Made by a program: the position numbers and the translations under genes. The notes beneath the pieces were generated by a model, which had not been told where the DNA came from, ran no database searches, and saw nothing but the letters and a program-made list of their open reading frames with translations. From positions 992,001-1,056,000 of the forward strand of contig NZ_FOHS01000002.1 in the NCBI RefSeq assembly GCF_900111515.1: a stretch of DNA of 64,000 nt, read 5' to 3'. Position 1 is the first letter of the stretch. Every line of letters starts with the position of its first letter. This document shows positions 7,493 to 17,658 of this stretch, piece by piece. Source of the DNA: Hymenobacter actinosclerus (GTDB lineage Bacteria; Bacteroidota; Bacteroidia; Cytophagales; Hymenobacteraceae).

Positions 7493-8554
7493 ATGGAACC
7501 AGCGAAGCAACACCTTGGAGCGAGCCTTTCGGGATTGGTGCGGGTGTTGCTGCTGCTGACGGCCCTGCTGGTGCTGGTGGTGGCCATCGTGCTGACCCGC
7601 TACTACGGGCCCGGTCCGGCGGCAGACCCGGCGCGGGCGGCGGCCGATGAGGCCCGCCAGGGGCCGCCGCTGCCCGGCAGCTACCACCGCCCGGCCACGC
7701 CCGCGCCCGATACGGCCACGATTCCGCGCACGGCGGCCGGCCGGCAGATTCGCTACGGCCGCGCCCTGGTTGCCCATACCGCCCGCTACCTGGGGCCGCA
7801 GGGCTCGGTGGCCCAACTCAGCAACGGCATGAACTGCCAGAACTGCCACCTGGACGCTGGCACCAAGGGGTTTGCCAACAACTACCTGGCCGTGGCCGCC
7901 ACCTACCCCAAGCTGCGGGCCCGCTCGGCCACCGTGGTAACAATGGAGCAGCGGGTGAACGGCTGTCTGGAGCGCAGCCTCAACGGCCGGGCGCTGGCCG
8001 ACAGCAGCCGCGAGATGCGCGCCATTGTGGCCTACCTGAACTGGCTGGGCCAGGGCATTCCCAAGGGCCAGAAGGTGTACGGCACCGGCCTCACCCCGCT
8101 CGCCTACCTGCCGCGCGCCACCGACCCGGTAATTGGCAAGGCGGTGTTTGCCACCAAGTGCCAAAGCTGCCACGGCCCCGAGGGGCAGGGCCAGTTGCTG
8201 GCCGACGGGCGCGAATACCAGTATCCGCCGCTGTGGGGGCCGCACAGCTACAACGACGGGGCCGGCCTGTACCGCATCAGCAACCTGGCCAGATACGTGA
8301 AGGCGGCCATGCCCTTCGGGGCCACCTTCGACCATCCGCAGCTGACCGACGCGCAGGCCTGGGACGTGGCGGCGTTTGTGAACTCGCAGCCGCGGCCCCA
8401 CCTGCAAACCCCGCACGACTGGCCCGACATCAGCAAAAAGCCCGTGGACCATCCCTTCGGCCCCTACGCCGACGCCTTTTCGGAGCGCCAGCACAAGTAC
8501 GGCCCCTACCAACCGATTGCCGACGCCCGGCCCGGGTCGTCGGCCGCCAACTAA
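7493..8554 (+). CDS. tsdA: Thiosulfate dehydrogenase TsdA-like diheme cytochrome c
   Basis: 353 residues. One N-terminal membrane helix (about 13-35) anchors two cytochrome c domains. Haem 1 site CQNCH is at 115-119, haem 2 site CQSCH at 223-227. Between them, VNGCLERSLNGRAL holds Cys158, matching the conserved cysteine that ligates the active-site haem iron in TsdA enzymes. TsdA oxidises two thiosulfates to tetrathionate, or the reverse. The flanks NCHLDAGTKGFANNYL and SREMRAIVAYLNWL are also typical of the family. It lies 44 bp after the YeeE-like gene at the end of the sulfur cluster. The direction of the reaction in vivo is not deducible. Confidence 0.88.
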   Translation: MEPAKQHLGASLSGLVRVLLLLTALLVLVVAIVLTRYYGPGPAADPARAAADEARQGPPLPGSYHRPATPAPDTATIPRTAAGRQIRYGRALVAHTARYLGPQGSVAQLSNGMNCQNCHLDAGTKGFANNYLAVAATYPKLRARSATVVTMEQRVNGCLERSLNGRALADSSREMRAIVAYLNWLGQGIPKGQKVYGTGLTPLAYLPRATDPVIGKAVFATKCQSCHGPEGQGQLLADGREYQYPPLWGPHSYNDGAGLYRISNLARYVKAAMPFGATFDHPQLTDAQAWDVAAFVNSQPRPHLQTPHDWPDISKKPVDHPFGPYADAFSERQHKYGPYQPIADARPGSSAAN

Positions 8555-8862
8555 CCGGCCGGCTCATCCTAGTCCGGAGCAGCGGCTGGCAAACCGGCGG
8601 CCGGTGCCAACCCAGCCGCAGCCTACAGGTGCGTTTTTCTTTGGCCCGGCACTATACCGGCGCTCCTGAACTGGCTTGCTTACCGAAACCAACCGGCTGC
8701 CAGCGTAAATTCGACCCGGTTTAGCGGCTGCTTTGGCGGTAGTACCACACCGCCAGTGCATTTATTACCGACGGCCATACTCTGAGGGGCTGGTTGCCCT
8801 GCTGCCAGGGCATGCTGCCACCTTCCGGGCCTTGGTCTTTTTGCTTACTCCGTCATTCAGTT
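8555..8862. other. Intergenic region between tsdA and acr3
   Basis: 308 bp with no convincing gene, no clear -7/-33 pair and no strong terminator. The short open frames here are low-complexity shadows. Confidence 0.45.
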
Positions 8863-9984
8863 ATGCCCCCGCTCCCCCCCCTACCGGCCGCGGCCGCCCC
8901 CGTTACGCTGGCTCAAAAGAAGCTCTCCGGCCTCGACCGGGGCCTGACGCTGTGGATATTTCTGGCCATGGGCGTGGGCCTGGGCCTGGGTTACTTCGTG
9001 CCGGGCATCAATGCCGTGGTCAACTACTTTTCGGTGGGCACCGTGAACGTGCCGCTGGCTGTGGGGCTGATTCTGATGATGTACCCGCCGCTGGCCAAGG
9101 TGAAATACGAGCAGCTGCCCACGGTTTTTCGTAACACGCGCATCATCGGCCTCTCGCTGGCTCTGAACTGGCTGGTGGGGCCGCTGCTGATGTTCTTTCT
9201 GGCCATCTGGCTGCTGCCCGACAAGCCCGAGTACATGATGGGGCTGATTCTGATTGGCATTGCCCGCTGCATTGCCATGGTGCTGGTGTGGAACGAGCTG
9301 GCCGACGGCAGCCGCGAGTACGCCGCCGGGCTGGTGGCGCTCAACTCCATTTTCCAGGTGCTGTTCTACTCGGTGCTGGCCTGGCTGTTTATCACCGTGC
9401 TGCCGCCGTACTTCGGGCTGGAAGGCTACGCGGTGAACATCAGCATTGGCCAAATTGCCCAAAGCGTGCTCATTTACCTGGGCATTCCCTTCGCGGCCGG
9501 CTTTCTGTCGCGCACCGTGCTGCGCCGCCTGAAGGGCGACGCCTGGTACGAGCAGGTGTTTATTCCGGCCATCAGCCCCCTCACCTTAATCGCGCTGCTG
9601 CTCACCATCGTGGTCATGTTCAGCCTCAAGGGCGAAACCATTGTGCAGCTGCCGCTGGATGTGCTGCGCATTGCCCTGCCGCTGGCGCTGTACTTCGGCG
9701 TTATGTTTCTGCTCAGCTTCGCGGCCGGCAAATACCTGGGCGCCAGCTACGCCGAGAACACCTCCATTGCCTTCACCGCCACCGGCAACAACTTCGAGCT
9801 GGCCATTGCCGTGGCCATTGGCGTGTTCGGCCTGAACTCGGGGCAGGCCTTCGCCGGCGTTATCGGCCCGCTCATCGAAGTGCCCGCCCTTATTGCCCTG
9901 GTGAACGTGGCGTTCTGGCTGCGCCGCCGCTGGTACCCGGCCACGGCCCCCATCGTGCCGGCCGCGCAACCAGCTGATGCATAA
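8863..9984 (+). CDS. acr3: Acr3-family arsenite efflux permease
   Basis: 373 residues with about ten transmembrane segments. Family signatures are [20 protein letters not shown], containing the essential Cys (Cys136 here), and [18 protein letters not shown] with its conserved Glu. Acr3 exports As(III) using the proton gradient. The ATG at 8863 is preferred over the in-frame one at 8794 because the extra residues are Cys-rich and unlike the family. No arsC or As-type ArsR is adjacent. The nearest ArsR gene at 2070 lacks the standard metal motif. It converges on helD, six bases away. Confidence 0.92.
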   Translation: MPPLPPLPAAAAPVTLAQKKLSGLDRGLTLWIFLAMGVGLGLGYFVPGINAVVNYFSVGTVNVPLAVGLILMMYPPLAKVKYEQLPTVFRNTRIIGLSLALNWLVGPLLMFFLAIWLLPDKPEYMMGLILIGIARCIAMVLVWNELADGSREYAAGLVALNSIFQVLFYSVLAWLFITVLPPYFGLEGYAVNISIGQIAQSVLIYLGIPFAAGFLSRTVLRRLKGDAWYEQVFIPAISPLTLIALLLTIVVMFSLKGETIVQLPLDVLRIALPLALYFGVMFLLSFAAGKYLGASYAENTSIAFTATGNNFELAIAVAIGVFGLNSGQAFAGVIGPLIEVPALIALVNVAFWLRRRWYPATAPIVPAAQPADA

Positions 9985-9990
9985 GCCTAC

Positions 9991-12036
9991 TCAGGCCACG
10001 AACGTGGTAAGCTCGCCGGTGTAGGTGAGCGTGAGCTGGTGCATGGCGCGGGTGCAGGCCACGTACAGCATGCTCTTGTCTACCTCCGTCCGGTAGTTTT
10101 GGGCGGATGCAAACGGCACAATCACCTCATCAAACTCCAGCCCTTTGGCCAGGTGGGCCGTGGTGATGATGACGCCCTCCTGGAAAGAGGACGATTCGTC
10201 GGTGAGCAGGTGGACATTAGGGCCTTGTAGCACCTCGTATACCTGCTCGGCCTGCGGCAGGGTTTTGCAGATGATGCCCAGCGACTGATTGCCCGAGCCG
10301 TGGAAGGCTTCCAGCAGCTGCTTAATCGTGTCCAGCTCGGCCTGCGGGCTGGGGCAGCGCACCAGGGCCGGCGCCGGGCCGTGCCTTTCCAGCGGGATGA
10401 TGTGGGGGTTGGGCACGATGCGCTGCGCGAAGGCGGTAATTTCCAGCGTGGAGCGGTAGCTGCGGTAGAGCCGCACCACATCGGCCTGCGGAAACACCCG
10501 CTCGATGGTTTCGGCCGACGACGCGCTGTAGGGGTTCACCGTCTGGCTCACGTCGCCCAGAATGGTTTTGCGGCAGGTGAACACGCGCGAGAGCACGGCG
10601 TACTGCACGGGCGTGTAGTCCTGCATTTCGTCAATCAGCAGGTGCTTTACGTGGGCGTAGGTGCTGATGCCTTCCAGGCGGATGCGCAGGTAAATCAGGG
10701 CAAACACGTCGGCGTACTCCAGCGGCGCGCCCGGCTCCAGCCGCAGCAGCTCGGGCCGGCCCACCCAGCGGTAAAAGTCGCGGTAGATGTCGAGCACGTT
10801 GTGGAAGCGGAACATGCGGTTGAGGGCCTCGCCAATCGTGCCCTTCTCGCGGCCGCTGAGCTTGCGGCCGGCGGCGTGGCGCACGTAGTCGCGTACATCC
10901 TGGGCCACCAGGGCAAAGCGCCCGAGCAGCGGCACGCGGTGGTAGGTGCGGAATTTCTGCTCGATAATGGCCTTGGGAACCACCGTGCTGCCCACCCGCA
11001 GGTCCTGAAACCGGAGGTAGCTGTTCTCCATGTGCAGCAGGTACTGGTTGAGCTGGCTCAGGAAATCGAACGACGACTTAAACCGGATTCGCTCGATGAA
11101 GGCCGGGTCGTGCTGCTCCAGCAAGGCCGAAACCTGCTCGAAAAAGGTCTGGAACCGGTAGCGGTTTTCGAGCAGGTCGGCCGCCAGCTCCTCCATCACC
11201 AACTCCGGAATGTGCTCCTCGCCCAGCTCGGGCAGCACGTTGGAGATATAGTCGGCAAATACCTTGTTGGGCGAGATGATGAGGATGTCGGAGGCGGCAA
11301 TGGTTTCGCGGTAGCGGTAGAGCAGAAACGCAATGCGGTGCAGGGCAATGGAGGTTTTGCCCGAGCCGGCCACGCCCTGAATCACCATCACCGCCGCCTC
11401 CTCGTTGCGGATCACCGCGTTCTGGTCGCGCTGAATGGTGGCAACGATGTTCTTGAGCTTGTCGTCCGACGATTTGGCCAGCTCGCGTTGCAGCACGTCG
11501 TCGTGGATGTTCACGTCGCTGTCGAGCATGAACTCCAGCCGGCCGTCGCGGATTTTGTACTGGCGCCGGAGTTCAATGGTGCCGCGCACCGTGCCGGAGG
11601 GCGTCGTGTAAAACGCCTCACCCAGCTCGAAATCGTAGAACATCGATGAGATGGGCGCCCGCCAGTCGTAAATCAGGTTGGTGCGCCGCTGCTCGTCGAA
11701 GAAGGAGTAGATGCCGATGTAGACCGGCGCGGCCGCCTGGCCGGCGGCGGCGAAATCGAGGCGGCCAAAGTAGGGCGACTGGCCCAGCTTGAGCAGCTTG
11801 CGCTTGCGGGTTACGGCGGCCTCGCCCGTGAAGGCCATGCGGTTGATGGACTGGCCGGCGGCTACCATATCGGCCTCGTCCATGCCCGACTGGTGCTCGT
11901 GGATGTACTCCTTTTTCTCGCGCAGCTCGTCGGAAAACTGCTTCACCGAGCCATCGACCCGCCGGATGGCCAGCGTGAGCTGCTCCTTGATTTCTTCGAG
12001 GTATTCTTTCTCGTCTTGCAGGGTTTCGTTCGTCAC
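9991..12036 (-). CDS. helD: HelD-like superfamily 1 helicase / RNA polymerase recycling ATPase
   Basis: 681 residues. The N-terminal coiled coil (about 5-45) matches the HelD secondary-channel arm. The Walker A is GVAGSGKTS at 221-229, inside VMVIQGVAGSGKTSIALHRI, characteristic of HelD. Later helicase motifs include IDEMQDYTPVQYAVLSRVF (motif II), LGDVSQTVNPYS (III), YRSTLEI (IV) and TTAHLAKGLEFDEVIVPF (V), and VACTRAMHQLTLTY ends the fold (VI). HelD releases stalled or DNA-bound RNA polymerase. A GACCTTTG at 12069-12062 (one mismatch to TAnnTTTG) lies upstream and may be its -7 element. Confidence 0.9.
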   Translation of the reverse strand: MTNETLQDEKEYLEEIKEQLTLAIRRVDGSVKQFSDELREKKEYIHEHQSGMDEADMVAAGQSINRMAFTGEAAVTRKRKLLKLGQSPYFGRLDFAAAGQAAAPVYIGIYSFFDEQRRTNLIYDWRAPISSMFYDFELGEAFYTTPSGTVRGTIELRRQYKIRDGRLEFMLDSDVNIHDDVLQRELAKSSDDKLKNIVATIQRDQNAVIRNEEAAVMVIQGVAGSGKTSIALHRIAFLLYRYRETIAASDILIISPNKVFADYISNVLPELGEEHIPELVMEELAADLLENRYRFQTFFEQVSALLEQHDPAFIERIRFKSSFDFLSQLNQYLLHMENSYLRFQDLRVGSTVVPKAIIEQKFRTYHRVPLLGRFALVAQDVRDYVRHAAGRKLSGREKGTIGEALNRMFRFHNVLDIYRDFYRWVGRPELLRLEPGAPLEYADVFALIYLRIRLEGISTYAHVKHLLIDEMQDYTPVQYAVLSRVFTCRKTILGDVSQTVNPYSASSAETIERVFPQADVVRLYRSYRSTLEITAFAQRIVPNPHIIPLERHGPAPALVRCPSPQAELDTIKQLLEAFHGSGNQSLGIICKTLPQAEQVYEVLQGPNVHLLTDESSSFQEGVIITTAHLAKGLEFDEVIVPFASAQNYRTEVDKSMLYVACTRAMHQLTLTYTGELTTFVA

Positions 12037-12286
12037 GGCCGGGCGCTTGGGGAATGAAGCGCAAAGGTCAGCGCAATTTCCGGCCTATGGAAGCCGCGGC
12101 CGCTTTTATCCGGCACACCGGCCGGCTGCGGGCCGGCTGCCTGGCCCCGACCTGACGAACATCATCCTGGGGGGCGGGTAATAGTCAAGGCACCGGGGCG
12201 GGTGGGGCGCCACCTTTGCTGAACTTCAGACGCCCAGCACCAGTATTGGTCTGAGGCTTTATTATTCACTTTTAAATTCGATCAAG

Positions 12287-12616
12287 ATGACGTGTGAAAC
12301 CCGTAAAAAAGCAACCGGTAAAGTATTGCTCACTTCCCTGGCCGGCGCCGGCGTAGGAGCAGTGGTGGGAATTCTGCTGTACTCCAAGCGGAGCACGGAG
12401 CGCCGCCGCCAGTTCCGCGACTTCCGCACCGACCAACGGCTACGCCTGCAAGGCGACTGGAAGCTGCTCAAAGACAAGCTGCAACAAGCCTACACCCACC
12501 TTACCGACGAGGACTTAACCTATGTGGAAGGCAGGGGCCACGAGCTGATGGAGCGCCTGAAAACCAAGCTCGGCAAGAGCAAGCGCAAGGTTTTCAAGCT
12601 GCTGAAAACGCTGTAG
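12287..12616 (+). CDS. CsbD-like stress protein with N-terminal membrane segment
   Basis: 109 residues. An N-terminal glycine-rich hydrophobic segment (about 11-33, SLAGAGVGAVVGILLY) resembles YtxH or gly-zipper proteins. The C-terminal part (about 54-100) fits the CsbD pattern: GDWKLLKDKLQQAYTHLTDE, then a Gly and a second amphipathic helix ending LGKSK. CsbD proteins are usually soluble and about 60-70 residues, so the membrane segment is an addition. Their biochemical role is unknown, but they are general-stress induced in other bacteria. It stands alone, divergent from helD. Confidence 0.75.
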   Translation: MTCETRKKATGKVLLTSLAGAGVGAVVGILLYSKRSTERRRQFRDFRTDQRLRLQGDWKLLKDKLQQAYTHLTDEDLTYVEGRGHELMERLKTKLGKSKRKVFKLLKTL

Positions 12617-12762
12617 GGCCAGCCCACAAGCCGACCTTTAAAGGCAGCGCCAGCTTGCCAGGGCATCCCTCTGGTCTGTCAGGCCCCCACGGAACGGCAC
12701 CAATCCCTGAGCGGATGAGGTCGTTTCGTGGGGGCTGCTGTGTTTGGTTGTTGAATGCAGAC

Positions 12763-13959
<1,197 letters not shown>

Positions 13960-14194
13960 ACGATGGTTGTTCGGAAGCCGGCAAGCTAAGGCTTGCCGGC
14001 CAGTATTGCCACTTAGCCCGATAGCAGCAGTGCCTACATGCCGCCCCTCCCCGACCTGCTTTCCCTCCCGGAGCACGCATGCCTTTTGGGACATTGCTGG
14101 ATGGGCTGAGTGTGCCCCAGGCAAACAGAAAGCAGGAACCCGGGCATCTTTCGACCTGATAATGCGGGCTTTATCCGTTCAGGCCGCCTTCGTT

Positions 14195-15517
14195 TTATCG
14201 ATTGGCAGCGGTATCGGCACTGCCATTAGCGGAGACAGGCGAGTGGGCTGCGTATTGAGGCAGCGGCTGCGCACCAGGATCCGTTGAGGCCGGGGCCCGG
14301 GCCGCCCTGAGCGCCAGCAGCAGCGCCCCGGCGGGCAGCAGCAGCGTAGCCAGCAGTAGCACCGTGTGGTAGGATGGGATGAAGCTCCAGTCGAGCCAGA
14401 GCATCAGGCCCTGCAGAAACAGCAGCATCTCCGTGAGCACAAAGCCGGCCAGCAGCAGCCAGGCCCCCAGCCGGGCCACCCGGCCGCGCAACGAGAGCAG
14501 CCCCTGCCCGTGCAGCAGCGCCAGCAGCGTGAGCGTGGTGGCGCCCAGCGTAACCAGGTGCACAAACCCAATCACGAAGTTGCGCACCGTAAACGACATA
14601 ACCGCCACGTAGGGCACGGCCACGGCCGCGTGCACCAGCGCTTTAAAAGCCAGCGAGCCAATACCAAACGCCCACAGGCCGCGCAGCAGTGGAGCAAGCC
14701 GGGCGGTAAGCTGCTGCAGGGCCGGCCACACGGCCCGCAGCCACTGCACCACGCCCAGCAGCTGCAACAGCACACCCAGCGCCGTAACCGCATAAATGGC
14801 AGGGTGCCGCTCGGCCCAGGCCACGGCCAGGCCATAGGTAGGCAGCAGGCTGCAAAGCAGCAGAATGAACGCCTGCCGCAGGCGGGGCCGGTTCAGGGGC
14901 AGCTGCTGCTTTTCGAAGTACGCCACTACCAGCCCCAGCGTGCCGAACATAAACCAGCCGTTGAGCTGCCCGTGCAGGAAGAACTGAATGGCCAGGTAAA
15001 ACAGCGTCATGTTGGGCGGCTTCGAGCTCATGATGATGCCCAGCGCCCACAGCCCCAGCGTAGACAGCACGATGCTGCCCAGACCCGCCAGCAGGTACGG
15101 CAGGGCGACCGTGCCGGCCAGCCTGCGGCGCAAATCGGGCCAGAGCAGGGCCACCGCCACGTACGAAAGCAGCACGTGCAGCGAGGTAGCGGCAATGGAG
15201 CTGGCCGAATAGCCCTGCAAAGCAAACAGCACGAAAATGGCCACTACCGTAAGCTGCGTGGCCCAGAACAGGTACGTGTAGACCCGCCGCGCCGGCCCGG
15301 CCAGCAGCACGTAGCCCGTAAACAGCACCAGGTACACCCAGCCCAGCATGGCCCCGTGGCTGTGCGCGTGCATGATGTTGCGGTACTCCACACCGGGCAC
15401 TTCCCACAGGAAAATATAACGCATCAGGGCCCCCAGCAAGGCTGCCACCACCAGGTTGATAAGCGCGACTTGAACCCACCGACGAGCTGGCGGCCAGGAA
15501 TCAGGCAGTAGTTGCAT
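14195..15517 (-). CDS. Twelve-TM membrane protein of a nitrite-reduction regulon, haem-copper-oxidase-like His pattern
   Basis: 440 residues, mostly hydrophobic, with about 12 helices. Histidines cluster in helix 2 (NIMHAHSHGAMLGW; H50, H52, H54) and in FFLHGQLNGWFMFG. The placing recalls subunit I of haem-copper oxidases or NnrS-type proteins, but the full set of haem and copper ligands was not found and no family name can be given firmly. It is transcribed away from the cytochrome c/nirK operon. The shared control region holds two Crp/Fnr-type boxes, one placed for this gene. A role in NO or nitrite metabolism is therefore inferred from regulation. Confidence 0.75.
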   Translation of the reverse strand: MQLLPDSWPPARRWVQVALINLVVAALLGALMRYIFLWEVPGVEYRNIMHAHSHGAMLGWVYLVLFTGYVLLAGPARRVYTYLFWATQLTVVAIFVLFALQGYSASSIAATSLHVLLSYVAVALLWPDLRRRLAGTVALPYLLAGLGSIVLSTLGLWALGIIMSSKPPNMTLFYLAIQFFLHGQLNGWFMFGTLGLVVAYFEKQQLPLNRPRLRQAFILLLCSLLPTYGLAVAWAERHPAIYAVTALGVLLQLLGVVQWLRAVWPALQQLTARLAPLLRGLWAFGIGSLAFKALVHAAVAVPYVAVMSFTVRNFVIGFVHLVTLGATTLTLLALLHGQGLLSLRGRVARLGAWLLLAGFVLTEMLLFLQGLMLWLDWSFIPSYHTVLLLATLLLPAGALLLALRAARAPASTDPGAQPLPQYAAHSPVSANGSADTAANR

Positions 15518-15549
15518 GCGGGGCGGGGTAGGTTGAGAGACAGTAGCTG

Positions 15550-15593
15550 TAAAACTATCGGGTTTGGGAGGGCGGACTTCTGATTTCTATCAA
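15550..15593 (-). promoter_or_regulatory. Crp/Fnr-type box 1 and -7 element for the membrane protein gene
   Basis: CTGATTTCTATCAA at 15580-15593 differs in one base from the FNR/DNR consensus TTGAT-N4-ATCAA. On the minus strand, TAGTTTTA (15557 to 15550) is a -7 element with one mismatch to TAnnTTTG. The box centre (15586.5) is 29.5 bp from the first T of the -7 element. No -33 TTG is present, as expected for an activator-dependent promoter. Confidence 0.65.
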
Positions 15594-15601
15594 GCGGGCA
15601 T

Positions 15602-15645
15602 ATGATTTCTGTCATAAGAAGCCGCCACCTGGCAGCCTAGATTTG
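15602..15645 (+). promoter_or_regulatory. Crp/Fnr-type box 2 and -7 element for the cytochrome c-nirK operon
   Basis: ATGATTTCTGTCAT at 15602-15615 is a near-palindrome of the Crp/Fnr class. TAGATTTG at 15638-15645 matches the -7 consensus exactly. The box centre (15608.5) is 29.5 bp from the first T of the -7 element, the same distance as box 1 on the other strand. The two boxes are 22 bp apart, two helical turns. No -33 TTG is visible. Confidence 0.7.
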
Positions 15646-15867
15646 AGGAGCTGACGGATGAGCTTTTCCTCAGCCCTTGATTTCGTGCGCAGCAACGCCC
15701 GGATGGCCGTTTTCCGCTCCGTTTCCCGCTTCCTTCTGCGCGCCACCACCTGCCACCAGCGGCCCGTCGCCGCCACCGGCACAGCCAGGCAGCGGCGGGC
15801 CGGGGGCTTATTTCTTCCTCCGCTATCCTGTTTTTTTTTCATTCACCTTTTTCCCATTCATCACACT
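15646..15867 (+). other. Long leader of the cytochrome c-nirK operon
   Basis: If transcription starts near 15652, the leader before the cytochrome ATG at 15868 is about 215 nt. It is open in the cytochrome frame from an ATG at 15658, but that extension is Arg-rich and would bury the lipoprotein signal. No clear terminator or riboswitch was recognised. A T-run occurs at 15831-15839. Confidence 0.4.
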
Positions 15868-16410
15868 ATGGCATTTTCAATCACTCCCACCTCCCTCCGC
15901 TCGCTGGTTCTGGCGGCGGCGCTGCTAGCGGGCGGCGCTTCTTTCAGCGCCTGCGGCGGCAGCGACGCCCCGGTCGAGGACACGACGGCCACCTCGGGCA
16001 GCATCTACGACTCGCCGGCCGGCAAGGAAGCCATGGCCAAGGCCGATGCGGCAACAGAAACCGGCGGCGCGGCCAGCGGCATTTTCACCGCCGACCAGGT
16101 GAAGCTGAGCCCCACCGTCGATAAGGCCATGGCCGGCAAGGGCAAGGCCATTGCCGAGCTCAAGTGCCAGTCGTGCCACAGCATGGGCGCCAACCGCGTG
16201 GTAGGGCCCGGCTGGGCGAACATTACGGAGCATCGCCAGCCGGAGTGGATTATGAACATGATAGTCCACACCGACAAGATGCTCGACACCGATCCGGAGG
16301 CCCAGAAAGCCCTGGAGCAGTGCATGGTGCGCATGCCCAACCAGGGCCTGTCGGAAACCGAGGGCCGCGAGGTGCTGGAGTACATGCGTACGCTGGTAGC
16401 CAAAAACTAA
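15868..16410 (+). CDS. Lipoprotein monohaem cytochrome c
   Basis: 180 residues. The signal peptide ends in a lipobox FSAC (Cys29). A Ser/Thr/Ala-rich linker follows, then one cytochrome c domain (about 80-178). The haem site is CQSCH (100-104), and VRMPNQGLS holds the probable Met ligand (Met156). It most likely passes electrons to NirK, whose gene follows 143 bp later in the same direction. The start is the Met that opens the lipoprotein signal, not the upstream in-frame ATG at 15658. It would sit in the periplasm or on the outer membrane's inner face. Confidence 0.85.
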   Translation: MAFSITPTSLRSLVLAAALLAGGASFSACGGSDAPVEDTTATSGSIYDSPAGKEAMAKADAATETGGAASGIFTADQVKLSPTVDKAMAGKGKAIAELKCQSCHSMGANRVVGPGWANITEHRQPEWIMNMIVHTDKMLDTDPEAQKALEQCMVRMPNQGLSETEGREVLEYMRTLVAKN

Positions 16411-16426
16411 CCCTCTCCTGCCGGAC

Positions 16427-16471
16427 GCCCTTCCGGCTGGCCGGCTCAACTGGCCAGGCAGCCGGAAGGGC
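16427..16471 (+). other. Stem-loop between cytochrome c and nirK
   Basis: GCCCTTCCGGCTG (16427-16439) and CAGCCGGAAGGGC (16459-16471) pair perfectly over 13 bp with a 19-nt loop. No T-run follows, so it is more likely an mRNA-stabilising or partial-attenuation element than a full terminator. Confidence 0.5.
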
Positions 16472-16553
16472 CATTCGGGAATTTATGCGGCCGCCGCTTT
16501 GCCGGCATGCGCCCGGGTAAAGTCCTCCCTTTCAACTTCACAACTACCCGAGT

Positions 16554-17615
16554 ATGCGTCTCCCAACAGATTTCTCCCGCGCCCGAACCGGCCTTTTGGC
16601 AACGGCTCTTTCCGCATCCGTGCTCCTGTTTTCCTGCCAGGAAGCCGGCAAAGACAAGGCCGCCGACACCACCGCAGTCGACCTGAATGCCCCGCTGACC
16701 GGCACCGTTACGGCCGAGCTCACCGACGCCCCGCTGGTGCCCAAGCCCCTCACCTACAACACGCCCAAAAAGGTGATGGTAGAGCTGGAGGTGATAGAGA
16801 AGGTGATGAAGATTTCCGACGACACGGAGTACACGTTCTGGACTTTCGGGGGCAAGGTGCCCGGCAAGTTTATCCGGGTGCGGGTCGGCGATTTGGTTGA
16901 TTTCACCCTGAAAAATGCGCCCGACAGCAAGGTGGTGCACAACATCGACCTGCACGCGGTGAACGGCCCGGGCGGCGGCGCCGAAGCCACCAACGTGGCG
17001 CCGGGGCAGAGCGCCAACTTCCAGTTCCGGGTGTTGCAGCCCGGCCTGTTCGTGTACCACTGCGCCACCGGCCCGGTGGGTATGCACATTGCCAACGGCA
17101 TGTACGGCCTGATTCTGGTGGAGCCCGCCGAGGGCCTGCCGAAAGTCGACCGCGAGTTTTACCTGATGCAGGGCGACTTCTACACCAAGGGCAAGTTCGA
17201 GGCGCAGGGCCTCCAGCCCTTCGACGAGGAAAAGGCCATCAAGGAGCAGGCCGACTACGTGCTGTTCAATGGCCGCGTGCGCTCAACTACCGGCAAAAAC
17301 GCGTTGCAGGCCAACGTAGGCGAAAACGTGCGCCTGTTCGTGGGCAACGGCGGCCCCAACCTGGTATCGTCGTTCCACGCCATCGGCGAGATATTCGACA
17401 AGGTGTACATGGAAGGCGGCAGCGCCGTGAACCACAACGTGCAAACCACGCTCATTCCGGCCGGCGGCTCCAGCGTCGTCGAAATGTCGTTGCAGGTGCC
17501 GGGCGTGCTGAACCTGGTGGACCACTCGATTTACCGGGCCTTCAACAAGGGCGCCATTGCCCAGATTAAGGTGAGCGGCGCCGAAAACCCGGCGGTTTTC
17601 AAGCGCAGCAAATAA
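16554..17615 (+). CDS. nirK: Copper-containing nitrite reductase NirK
   Basis: 353 residues; reduces nitrite to nitric oxide in the periplasm. It has a lipoprotein-like signal (LLFSC, Cys28) and two cupredoxin domains. Type 1 copper ligands are H129, C170, H178 and M183. Type 2 ligands are H134, H169 and H324. The catalytic Asp132 (in HNIDLHA) and His275 (in [14 protein letters not shown]) are both present, so the enzyme should be active. The order cytochrome c, nirK, FGE-like, SCO and the Crp/Fnr box upstream point to control by oxygen limitation or nitrogen oxides. Confidence 0.95.
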   Translation: MRLPTDFSRARTGLLATALSASVLLFSCQEAGKDKAADTTAVDLNAPLTGTVTAELTDAPLVPKPLTYNTPKKVMVELEVIEKVMKISDDTEYTFWTFGGKVPGKFIRVRVGDLVDFTLKNAPDSKVVHNIDLHAVNGPGGGAEATNVAPGQSANFQFRVLQPGLFVYHCATGPVGMHIANGMYGLILVEPAEGLPKVDREFYLMQGDFYTKGKFEAQGLQPFDEEKAIKEQADYVLFNGRVRSTTGKNALQANVGENVRLFVGNGGPNLVSSFHAIGEIFDKVYMEGGSAVNHNVQTTLIPAGGSSVVEMSLQVPGVLNLVDHSIYRAFNKGAIAQIKVSGAENPAVFKRSK

Positions 17616-17658
17616 GCGGCGTGGTAAGCGGTTTTGCCCGGTTGAAGCACTTGACAGG

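Noticed and set aside
8794..8862. Longer Acr3 N terminus
   Set aside because: The extra residues ([10 protein letters not shown]...) do not resemble the family; the ATG at 8863 gives a normal start.
10300..11649. Plus-strand open frame of about 449 codons
   Set aside because: Antisense to helD; composition is typical of a shadow frame and no motif is seen.
15658..15867. N-terminal 70-residue extension of the cytochrome c frame
   Set aside because: Arg- and Pro-rich, and it would place the lipoprotein signal and lipobox in the middle of the protein.
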